Shown here one piece after another: positions 1-5,538 of a stretch of DNA of 5,538 nt; positions within the stretch are counted from its first letter, which is position 1, and each line of letters opens with the position of its first letter. The translations under genes and the position numbers were made by a program. This stretch comes from DATNBT01 sp964579765 (GTDB lineage Bacteria; Acidobacteriota; Vicinamibacteria; Vicinamibacterales; CAVVIG01). The notes below the pieces were generated by a model, which saw only the letters and a list, made by a program, of their open reading frames with translations, did not search any database and was not told the origin of the DNA. The stretch lies in assembly GCA_964579765.1 (NCBI GenBank), contig CAZOIK010000217.1:1-5538 (forward strand). Direction: 5' to 3'.

Positions 1-2
1 CG

Positions 3-23
3 CGCCGGCGCGCGGCGCCGGCG
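3..23 (-). terminator. GC-rich hairpin just after the last gene, possible terminator
   Basis: Bases 3-11 and 15-23 are perfect reverse complements around a 3-base loop, forming a 9-bp all-GC stem. It starts 6 bases after the stop codon of the YbhR-like gene. Any U-tract would lie beyond the left window edge, so intrinsic termination cannot be confirmed. The hairpin could instead protect the mRNA end or be a chance palindrome in very GC-rich DNA. Confidence 0.3.
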
Positions 24-29
24 GGGAGG

Positions 30-1133
30 TCAGGCCGTGCGTTTCGAGTACTGCCGGACGGCCAGGGTCAGCGTGACGGCGGCGAAGGCGACGAGCACCA
101 GGAGCGGGCGCGCGATGTCGCCGAGGCCCGCGCCCTTGACGAGAATGGCGCGCGAGATGGCGACGAAGTACCGCACCGGGTTCAGGAGCGACGCGGTCTG
201 CATCCACGGCACCATGCTGTCGATCGGGGTGAACAGACCGCTCATCAGCAGGTAGATCATCATGACGAAGAACGTGACGAACATCGCCTGCTGCTGCGTC
301 TCGACGAGCGTCGAAATCCAGAGGCCGATCGCCAGCGCGACGACGAGATAGACGGCCGCCGATCCGAACAGCAGCAGCAGGCTCCCGCGCACCGGGACGC
401 CGAAGACGAACACGCCGACAGCGAGACCGAGGCTGAGATCGACGAGCCCGAGCACCCAGAACGGCAGGAGCTTCGCGGCGATGAACTGCCCGCGCGTCAT
501 CGGCGTCACGTTGAGCTGCTCGAGCGTGCCGAGCTCCTTCTCGCGCGCGACGTTCTGCGCCGTCAGGAGCGTCCCGATCAGCGTCACCAGCGCGACGAGG
601 ATGCCCGGCACCATGTAATGCCGGTAGTCGAGCGTCTGGTTGTACCAGTTGCGCGCCTGCAGATCGACGCGCGGCGCGGCGGCCGAGGGCGGAGACAGTT
701 CCCGCGCGTAGGCCGACACGATGTCGGCCGCATACGCCTCGACGATGCCCGCCGCCGATCCCTTCTCCGCGTTCAGCGACAGCTCGATCGACGCCGAGCG
801 CGCGCGTTCGAGCCGGCGCTCGAAGTCGCGCGGGATGACGAGCACCATCGTCACGTCGCCGCGCAGGAGCGCGTCGTTGGCGAGGTCGAGCGACGCCGAC
901 GCGCCGTGGACCTCGAAATGACCCGACGCGGCGACGCGATTCACGAGGCCGCGCGAGGCCGACGAGCGGTCGAGATCCACGACGTAGGTCGGCGTGTTGC
1001 GGATCGTGAACGTCGCCGCGTTGGCGAGCACCAGCAGTTGCAGCACCGGCACGACGAGCACCTGGAACAGCGTGGCGCGGTCGCGCACCACGTGCAGCAC
1101 CTCGGCGCGGGCGAGAAACAGAATCCGCCGCAT
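30..1133 (-). CDS. ybhR: ABC-2 type permease, YbhR-like
   Basis: Second inner-membrane pore subunit, 367 residues, and the last gene visible in the operon. The same architecture as its neighbour is seen: an N-terminal amphipathic stretch (RAEVLHVVRDRATL), TM1 about 22-43, a periplasmic domain about 46-170, and hydrophobic segments at about 172-194, 217-244, 251-277, 282-302 and 342-359. NWYNQTLDYRHYMVPG (162-177), AREKELGTLEQLNVTP (196-211), TQQQAMF (279-285) and SGLFTPIDSMVPWMQ (298-312) are family motifs. The NWYN...LDY and TQQQA motifs are as I recall them in YbhR rather than YbhS. The ATG at 1133 follows the upstream TAG with no gap, and only a weak Shine-Dalgarno is visible. Expected to form a heterodimeric pore with the YbhS-like protein. 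The gene ends with TGA at 32-30 and appears complete. Confidence 0.93.
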   Translation of the reverse strand: MRRILFLARAEVLHVVRDRATLFQVLVVPVLQLLVLANAATFTIRNTPTYVVDLDRSSASRGLVNRVAASGHFEVHGASASLDLANDALLRGDVTMVLVIPRDFERRLERARSASIELSLNAEKGSAAGIVEAYAADIVSAYARELSPPSAAAPRVDLQARNWYNQTLDYRHYMVPGILVALVTLIGTLLTAQNVAREKELGTLEQLNVTPMTRGQFIAAKLLPFWVLGLVDLSLGLAVGVFVFGVPVRGSLLLLFGSAAVYLVVALAIGLWISTLVETQQQAMFVTFFVMMIYLLMSGLFTPIDSMVPWMQTASLLNPVRYFVAISRAILVKGAGLGDIARPLLVLVAFAAVTLTLAVRQYSKRTA

Positions 1134-2249
1134 CTAGGTGTCCAGCCGCGCGTGGAACGCGCGCGTGCTCGCGGCCAGCAGCACCAGGGCCATGACGAGG
1201 AGGACGAGCGTCGGCTCGCCAAGATAGGTCAGGCCGGCGCCTTTCAGCATCACGCCGCGCGCAACGAGCACGAACCAGCGCGCCGGCACGATGTAGGAGA
1301 TCGCCCGCAGCAGCCACGGCATGCTCTCAATCGGAAAGATGAAGCCCGACAGCAGCAGCGTCGGCAGCATCGTCCCGATGAGCGCGCCCATCATCGCGAC
1401 GCGCTGCGAGGAGGTGCGCGCCGAAATGAGAATGCCGAGCGCGAGCGAGACGAGGATGTACAGCAGCCCTTCGAGGAGGAGCAGCGCGAGGCTCCCGCGC
1501 AGCGGGACGCCGAACACCAGGCGCGCCTCGATCAGGACGCCGACCATGCTGACGAAGCCGACGAGGAGGTACGGCGCGACCTTGCCGGCGATGATCTGCC
1601 AGGGCCGCAGCGGCGACACGAGCAGCGCCTCGAGCGTGCCGGTCTCTTTCTCGCGCGTCAGCGAGATCGCGGTCATCAGCGACGAGATGATCGTCAGGAT
1701 GAACGCCATCAGCCCCGGCACGAACAGGTTGGAGCTGGCGCGCGTCGGATTGAACCGCATGCGCACGTCCGGCACGATGCGGATCGCGCGTCCGCGCGCC
1801 GTCTGCTCCTGTTCGTACTGCTGCACGATGGCGGCGGCGTACGCCTGGACGATGCTGCCGGTGTTCGGCTCGCTCGCGTCGGCGATGACGAGCAGTTGCG
1901 CCGGTTCGCCGTGCCGGAGATGCTCGGCGAAGTCAGGCGAGAAGACGACGGCGCCGCGCGCCTCGTCGCGGCGGAACAGCGTGTCGAGCGGCGAGGCATT
2001 CGGCACGACGTCGACGATGCGGAACACGCTGGCGGCCTCGAAGCGCGCCCGCAGCGCGAGCGTGTCGGGATCGGGCGCCGGATCGACCACGGCCAGCCTG
2101 ACGTGATCGACGTCGGTGCGGATCGCGTAGCCGAAGAGGATCACCTGCACGATCGGCAGCGCGATCATCACGACGAGCGTCCGCCGATCGCGGAGGATGT
2201 GGTAGACCTCCTTGCGGACGAGCCCCGCGAGCGCCGACAGCCCGTTCAC
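1134..2249 (-). CDS. ybhS: ABC-2 type permease, YbhS-like
   Basis: Inner-membrane pore subunit, 371 residues, typical for the family. The layout is a cytoplasmic elbow helix (KEVYHILRDRRTL), TM1 about 24-42, a periplasmic domain about 45-172, then five more hydrophobic segments at about 173-196, 220-246, 250-275, 283-305 and 345-362. Family motifs include ASEPNTGSIVQAY (125-137), RFNPTRASSNLFVPG (165-179), the cytoplasmic REKETGTLEALLVSP (199-213) and SGFIFPIESMPW (301-312). The first and last of these match what I recall of E. coli YbhS, which places this protein on the YbhS side of the pair. The start is GTG at 2249, overlapping the ATPase stop as GTGA; GAGG lies 5 bases upstream. It abuts the second permease gene directly (TAGATG). 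Predicted partner: the YbhR-like permease. The substrate cannot be read from the sequence. Confidence 0.93.
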   Translation of the reverse strand: MNGLSALAGLVRKEVYHILRDRRTLVVMIALPIVQVILFGYAIRTDVDHVRLAVVDPAPDPDTLALRARFEAASVFRIVDVVPNASPLDTLFRRDEARGAVVFSPDFAEHLRHGEPAQLLVIADASEPNTGSIVQAYAAAIVQQYEQEQTARGRAIRIVPDVRMRFNPTRASSNLFVPGLMAFILTIISSLMTAISLTREKETGTLEALLVSPLRPWQIIAGKVAPYLLVGFVSMVGVLIEARLVFGVPLRGSLALLLLEGLLYILVSLALGILISARTSSQRVAMMGALIGTMLPTLLLSGFIFPIESMPWLLRAISYIVPARWFVLVARGVMLKGAGLTYLGEPTLVLLVMALVLLAASTRAFHARLDT

Positions 2250-2974
2250 GCCGGCCTCGCGAGCCGCACGAACAGCTCGTCGATCGACGGGACGCCGAAG
2301 CGCTGTTTCAGCTCCGCCGGCGTCCCGAGCGCGGCGATGCGGCCGTCGACCATGATCGAGACGCGGTCGCAGTACTCGGCCTCGTCCATGTAGTGCGTCG
2401 TCACCAGCACGGTCGTGCCGCTGGACGCGGCCTCGTAGATCAGCTCCCAGAACTGCCGCCGCGTGATCGGATCGACGCCGCTCGTCGGCTCGTCGAGAAA
2501 GACGATGCGCGGCTCGTGGAGGAGCGCGACCGAGAAGGCGAGCTTCTGGCGCCAGCCAAGCGGAATCGCCCGCACGAGCTCGGTGGCCTGGCGCTCGAGC
2601 CCGAGGCGCGCCAGCATGCGATCTTCGCGCTCTCGGATCTCACGCGACGTGAGGTCGTAGATGCCGCCGTAGAGCGTGATGTTCTCGCGGACGGTCAGGT
2701 CTTCGTAGAGCGAGAAGCGCTGGCTCATGTAGCCGATGTCGCGCTTCACGCGCTCGCTCTCGCGCACGACGTCGTGGCCGGCAACCGTCGCCTGTCCCGA
2801 CGTCGGGGCGAGGAGGCCCGTGAGCATGCGGATGGCGGTGGTCTTGCCGGCGCCGTTCGCGCCGAGGAAGCCGAAGACCTCGCCGGCGCGGACGTCGAAC
2901 GTGAGCCGATCGACCGCGGTGAACGCGCCGAAGCGCCGCGTCAGATCGTGGACGTCGATCGTGGCCGCGGTCAC
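2246..2974 (-). CDS. ybhF: ABC transporter ATPase, equivalent to the C-terminal half of YbhF
   Basis: Second cytoplasmic ATPase, 242 residues. Motifs: Walker A GANGAGKTT (38-46), Q-loop MSQRFSLY with Gln85, Walker B RIVFLDEP (156-163) with Glu162, D-loop SGVD, and H-loop TTHYMDEAE with His194. All of these are intact. The signature is not: where LSGGQ is expected it reads IPLGWRQ (137-143), close to the LPLG-x-(K/R)Q form I recall in the second half of YbhF. It ends soon after the core with PSIDELFVRLA and lacks the extra C-terminal domain of its partner. The start is GTG at 2974-2972, overlapping the previous stop as GTGA. No in-frame ATG fits the start of the conserved ATPase fold, and the longer upstream frame only shadows the preceding ATPase gene. 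The Shine-Dalgarno is weak, so re-initiation after the upstream gene is likely. The combination with the first ATPase is expected to be a heterodimer. Confidence 0.93.
   Translation of the reverse strand: MTAATIDVHDLTRRFGAFTAVDRLTFDVRAGEVFGFLGANGAGKTTAIRMLTGLLAPTSGQATVAGHDVVRESERVKRDIGYMSQRFSLYEDLTVRENITLYGGIYDLTSREIREREDRMLARLGLERQATELVRAIPLGWRQKLAFSVALLHEPRIVFLDEPTSGVDPITRRQFWELIYEAASSGTTVLVTTHYMDEAEYCDRVSIMVDGRIAALGTPAELKQRFGVPSIDELFVRLARPA
2255..2258 (-). promoter_or_regulatory. Short Shine-Dalgarno (GAGG) for the YbhS-like permease
   Basis: The minus strand carries GAGG 5 bases before the GTG start at 2249, inside the end of the upstream ATPase gene. It supports the GTG as a real start alongside the GTGA overlap. 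The match is only four bases in a GC-rich context. Confidence 0.45.
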
Positions 2975-3924
2975 GGCGCGCCGGCGCCCTCGGGCGCCCC
3001 CATCCGGGCGATGAACACGTCCTCGACCGTCGCCGACGCGGGCTCGACGCGCGCGCCGGCGAAGCCGCGCGCGGTGAGGAACTCGCGGACGCCGGACGCG
3101 ATCGTCTCGGCCGGAGCATCGCGGCGCGCGTCGGCATAGTGCAGCGTCTCGCCGAATGGATACACGCGATCGACGTGCGGCGACTCGCGCAGCGCAAGCA
3201 GCGCAGGATAGCGCCGATCGACGTGGACGGCGAAGAGCGGGCGGTCGAAGGAGCCGGCGATCTGCTGCGGCGTGTCGGTCGCGAGCAGGCGCCCGCGCTG
3301 CATCAGCGCGACGCGGTCGCAGCGCGTCGCCTCGTCCATGTACGGCGTCGATACGACCGTCGTCATGCCCGAGTGCTTCAAATGCGCGAGCAGATCCCAG
3401 AACTCGCGCCGCGAGACGGCGTCCACGCCCGTCGTCGGCTCGTCGAGGAAGAGGATGTCCGGGCGGTGCACGAGCGCGCAGCAGAGCGCGAGCTTCTGCT
3501 TCATGCCGCCCGAGAGGTCGCGCGCGCGGCGGCCGGCGAACGGCTCGAGCTGGCTGTAGATCGGCGCGATGCGCGCGCGTTCGTGGGCGACGGTCGTGCC
3601 GAACACCGATGCGAAGAAGCGCAAGTTCTCGAGGACGCTCAAATCCGGATAGAGCGAGAAGCGCCCCGGCATGTAGCCGATGCGCCGGCGCAGCCGCCAG
3701 AGATCCGACACGACGTCGCACCCGAGCACGCGCGCCGCGCCGCGGTCGGGGAGCATCAGCGTCGCGAGGATCCGGAAGAGCGTGGTCTTGCCGCCGCCGT
3801 CCGGGCCGACGAAGCCGAACAGCTCGCCCGCGCGGACGCGGAACGACACGCCGGCGAGCGCGACGGTCGCGCCGAAGCGCTTCTCGAGCCCCTCGGCGAC
3901 GACCGCGTCGTTGTCCGCGGTCAT
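2971..3924 (-). CDS. ybhF: ABC transporter ATPase, equivalent to the N-terminal half of YbhF
   Basis: Cytoplasmic nucleotide-binding subunit, 317 residues, predicted to pair with the next ATPase. Visible motifs: Walker A GPDGGGKTT (40-48), with Asp where Asn is usual; intact signature LSGGM (137-141); Walker B ILFLDEP (157-163), with the catalytic Glu162 present. The Q-loop position reads MPGRF, so Gln is replaced by Gly87. The H-loop reads STPYMDEA, so the switch His is replaced by Pro194. These losses predict poor hydrolysis at its own Walker site. After the ATPase core, residues about 225-317 form an extra domain ending TVEDVFIARMG, as in many drug-export ATPases (DUF4162-like) and in the YbhF linker. 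The ATG at 3924 overlaps the adaptor stop as ATGA; its ribosome site is weak, suggesting translational coupling. The GPDG Walker A and degenerate H-loop match my memory of YbhF domain 1. The symbol covers only half of the fused E. coli protein. Confidence 0.93.
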   Translation of the reverse strand: MTADNDAVVAEGLEKRFGATVALAGVSFRVRAGELFGFVGPDGGGKTTLFRILATLMLPDRGAARVLGCDVVSDLWRLRRRIGYMPGRFSLYPDLSVLENLRFFASVFGTTVAHERARIAPIYSQLEPFAGRRARDLSGGMKQKLALCCALVHRPDILFLDEPTTGVDAVSRREFWDLLAHLKHSGMTTVVSTPYMDEATRCDRVALMQRGRLLATDTPQQIAGSFDRPLFAVHVDRRYPALLALRESPHVDRVYPFGETLHYADARRDAPAETIASGVREFLTARGFAGARVEPASATVEDVFIARMGAPEGAGAP

Positions 3925-4943
3925 GACGCGGCCTGGCCGCGGACGAAGCGCACGTCGATCGGCATGCCGATCTTGAGCAGCCCCTGCTCGTTCGGCACGT
4001 GAATCTTGATCGCGTAGACGAGGTCCGCGCGCTCCTCGCGCGTCTGGACGGGCGTCGGCGTGAACTCGGCGCGCGACGAGATCCACGTCAACTCGCCCTC
4101 GACGGTCTGCCGGCCGCGGCCCACGTCGAACGAGACGACGGCGTGCTGGCCGAGACGGACCGCGGCGAGCTGGGTTTCGGTCACGTAGGCGCGCACGTCG
4201 AGGCTCTGGAGGTTCGCGATGCGGTAGAGCGGCTCGCCAATCTGCACGACCTCGCCCGCCTTCACGTATGTCGTGAGGACGGTGCCGTCAATCGGGTTGC
4301 GCACGTCGCTCTTGCGGACGCGCTCGGCGGCCTGGCCCACCTGCGCCTCGGCGGCGGCGGCCTGCTGGCGCGCGCCCTGCACGTCGCTGCGCGCGGCGCG
4401 AATCTGCTCGTCCGCGGCGGCGATCTGGCGGTCGTGCGCGTTGATCTGCTCGTCCTCCGCCCTGATCTGGTCGCCGAGCACCTTGTAGTCGCGTTCGGCC
4501 TGGTCGAGCTGCTGCGCGGTCGCGGCCTGCTGGTCGAACAGCCGCTTCGTCCGGTCGTAGGCGCGCGTCGCGATGTCGAGCTGCGACTGCAGCGCGCTCT
4601 TCTGTGCCCGCGCGGAGTCGCGCTGGGCGACGGCGGCGGCGCGCTGCGCCTCGAGCGCCGCAACCTGCTGCTGCGCCACGCGGGCGCCGGCGAGGGCGGC
4701 GCCGTGTTGCGCCGTCGCCTGCTGCTGCGCGAGCTTCAACTGCGTCGGGTCGATCGTGCCGACGACGGCGTCGCGATGGAGCACCTGGCCCTCATCGACG
4801 GTGAACGTGACGAGCTGGCCGGCCGCCTCGGCCCCGACGACGACCTCGGTGGCTTCGACGTTGCCGTACGCGTCGGGCTGCGGCTGGCGCGAGCAGCCGG
4901 ACGCGGCGGAGGCCAGGGCGAGCGTGAGCGCGATCGTCCGCAT
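3921..4943 (-). CDS. ybhG: HlyD/YbhG-type periplasmic adaptor (membrane fusion protein), predicted lipoprotein
   Basis: Periplasmic adaptor linking an inner-membrane ABC transporter to a TolC-type channel; 340 residues, near the length I recall for E. coli YbhG. The N-terminus is a signal peptide ending SAASGC, with a probable lipidated Cys17. Residues about 24-66 (GNVEATEVVVGAEAAGQLV, VDEGQVL) form the first half of a lipoyl/barrel-sandwich domain. Residues about 70-210 are a long Ala/Gln-rich coiled-coil hairpin. Residues about 212-242 (RNPIDGTVLTTYVKAGEVV) close the lipoyl domain. A beta-barrel domain follows from about 245. AEFTPTPVQTREERADLVYA (292-311) resembles the AEFTP...LVY motif that I recall from YbhG. 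The start at 4943 is supported by a strong Shine-Dalgarno, the signal peptide and the TGATG overlap with the upstream gene. The longer frame upstream lies over the TolC gene in another frame and is a shadow. The symbol is by similarity only. Confidence 0.93.
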   Translation of the reverse strand: MRTIALTLALASAASGCSRQPQPDAYGNVEATEVVVGAEAAGQLVTFTVDEGQVLHRDAVVGTIDPTQLKLAQQQATAQHGAALAGARVAQQQVAALEAQRAAAVAQRDSARAQKSALQSQLDIATRAYDRTKRLFDQQAATAQQLDQAERDYKVLGDQIRAEDEQINAHDRQIAAADEQIRAARSDVQGARQQAAAAEAQVGQAAERVRKSDVRNPIDGTVLTTYVKAGEVVQIGEPLYRIANLQSLDVRAYVTETQLAAVRLGQHAVVSFDVGRGRQTVEGELTWISSRAEFTPTPVQTREERADLVYAIKIHVPNEQGLLKIGMPIDVRFVRGQAAS

Positions 4944-5538
4944 CACTGCACCTCCAGGCCGAGCGTCGTCAGCAGCCGCGCCTGGGCGTAGGCGAGCTCG
5001 ACGCGGTGGCGCGCGCGCGCGAACTGTGCGTTCAGCCAGTCGGTGCGGCGATCGACGTAGTCGGCGGCCGTGGTCGCGCCTTCGGCGAAGCGGATCTGCG
5101 TGGTGCGCTGGATCTGCGCGCGCAGATCGACCAGCCGGTCGTCGTCCGGCCCGGCGGCCTGCAGGCGATCGATCGTCGCCATGTCGTTCTCGATCGCACG
5201 GTGGATGGCGCTCGTGAACGCCGATTCCTCGGCCGAGACGATCTGCTGCTGGACGGCGAGGGCGTCGCGATCGCGGCCCGCCGATCCCCACGACCACGCC
5301 TTCCACTGGAGCTCGACGCCGGCGAGCGCGTACGACTCGCTGTGGCTCTGGATGAAGTTGAGCCCGGGCTGGCCGTAGCCGACGCGGCCGTAGGCCGAGA
5401 GCTGCGGGCGATCGGCGGCGACGGCGACATCGTCCTGGCGCGCGACGCGCTCGCGCGTCCGCGCAAACTGCGCGTACTCGGGACGCGCGCGCAGCGTGTC
5501 GAGGGCGCGCCGCGCGCCGGCGACCGCCGCGGCGAGGT
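4943..5538 (-). CDS. TolC-family outer-membrane efflux protein, C-terminal 197 residues (5' end outside window)
   Basis: Outer-membrane channel of a tripartite efflux pump, probably the exit duct for the exporter encoded downstream. The frame is open from the window edge (first complete codon at 5536) to a TGA at 4945-4943, giving 197 residues. I translated the part upstream of the first in-frame ATG (5182) by hand. It holds the family hallmark RPQLSAYGRVGYGQPGLN (fragment residues 43-60), then a second strand-like segment YALAGVELQWKAWSWG (69-84), then a long helix running to a terminal LLTTLGLEVQ. This is the second OEP repeat: two beta strands followed by periplasmic helices. TolC relatives usually run to 400-500 residues, so roughly the first half is missing. 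The ATG at 5182 is not the true start, because conserved sequence continues upstream of it. The stop overlaps the adaptor start as TGATG, so the two are probably co-translated. Family assignment is strong; the substrate is unknown. Confidence 0.9.
   Translation of the reverse strand, partial: LAAAVAGARRALDTLRARPEYAQFARTRERVARQDDVAVAADRPQLSAYGRVGYGQPGLNFIQSHSESYALAGVELQWKAWSWGSAGRDRDALAVQQQIVSAEESAFTSAIHRAIENDMATIDRLQAAGPDDDRLVDLRAQIQRTTQIRFAEGATTAADYVDRRTDWLNAQFARARHRVELAYAQARLLTTLGLEVQ
4950..4956 (-). promoter_or_regulatory. Shine-Dalgarno site for the adaptor gene
   Basis: The minus strand reads TGGAGGT, with GGAGG placed 7 bases before the ATG at 4943-4941. It lies inside the last codons of the TolC-like gene. 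It is the strongest ribosome-binding site in the window and fixes the adaptor start despite the much longer open frame upstream. Confidence 0.75.

Noticed and set aside
618..2393. 591-residue plus-strand open frame opposite the two permease genes
   Set aside because: The product is an Arg/His/Asp/Glu-rich low-complexity protein with no recognisable fold. It is the expected antisense shadow of GC-rich coding DNA, and the minus strand here encodes well-conserved permeases.
2246..3721. Reading the second ATPase as a 491-residue protein starting at 3721
   Set aside because: The extra N-terminal part is Arg-rich sequence overlapping the first ATPase in another frame. Conserved ATPase sequence begins just after the GTG at 2974.
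4321..4740. Repetitive CTG/GCG-rich stretch resembling a tandem repeat
   Set aside because: It reflects Gln and Ala codons in the coiled-coil heptads of the adaptor; no constant repeat unit is present at the DNA level.
3139..4991. Two long plus-strand open frames (3139-4002 and 3999-4991) opposite the first ATPase and the adaptor
   Set aside because: They mirror the opposite-strand genes and have biased Arg/Ala/Leu composition without motifs. No ribosome site or conserved domain supports them.
5009..5021. Alternating GC tract of 13 bases, possible Z-DNA-prone site
   Set aside because: It encodes an ordinary Ala/Arg stretch of the TolC-like helix and is expected at this GC content; nothing suggests a regulatory role.
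3921..5306. Reading the adaptor as a 461-residue protein starting at 5306
   Set aside because: The extension overlaps the TolC-like gene in another frame and is low-complexity. The strong Shine-Dalgarno and signal peptide place the start at 4943.
1..5538. CRISPR array, tRNA, rRNA, insertion sequence or attachment site
   Set aside because: No regularly spaced direct repeats, RNA gene signatures, transposase motifs or terminal inverted repeats were seen; nearly all bases are accounted for by the six genes.

Overview
The window is a single minus-strand operon from a Gram-negative, high-GC bacterium. GC looks well above 60% by eye, codon third positions are strongly G/C, and an outer-membrane TolC-type channel implies two membranes. 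The lineage cannot be fixed from this sequence. Soil groups such as Acidobacteriota, Myxococcota or high-GC Proteobacteria would all fit, but that is only inference.

In transcription order (right to left) the window holds: the C-terminal part of a TolC-family outer-membrane factor (4943-5538, cut by the window edge); a HlyD/YbhG-type periplasmic adaptor with a probable lipoprotein signal (3921-4943); two consecutive ABC ATPases (2971-3924 and 2246-2974) that match the N- and C-terminal halves of the E. coli double ATPase YbhF; and two ABC-2 type permeases that match YbhS (1134-2249) and YbhR (30-1133). Every gene junction overlaps or abuts: TGATG, ATGA, GTGA, GTGA and TAGATG. Only bases 1-29, after the last stop codon, lie outside coding sequence, and they contain a GC-rich hairpin. 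The large plus-strand reading frames are antisense shadows of these genes.

Together the genes encode a complete tripartite ABC exporter. YbhS/YbhR-like permeases would form a heterodimeric inner-membrane pore powered by two different ATPases. The adaptor would span the periplasm and dock the pump onto its own dedicated TolC-like channel. The substrate is not revealed by the sequence; drug or other small-molecule efflux is the usual role suggested for the family. No regulator is visible, and the promoter must lie beyond the right edge.

The most notable details are the reciprocal loss of ATPase motifs in the two ATPases (predicting one competent and one degenerate ATP site), the split form of YbhF, and the predicted lipid anchor on the adaptor. 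The overall system type is known; I do not see evidence for a wholly new one.
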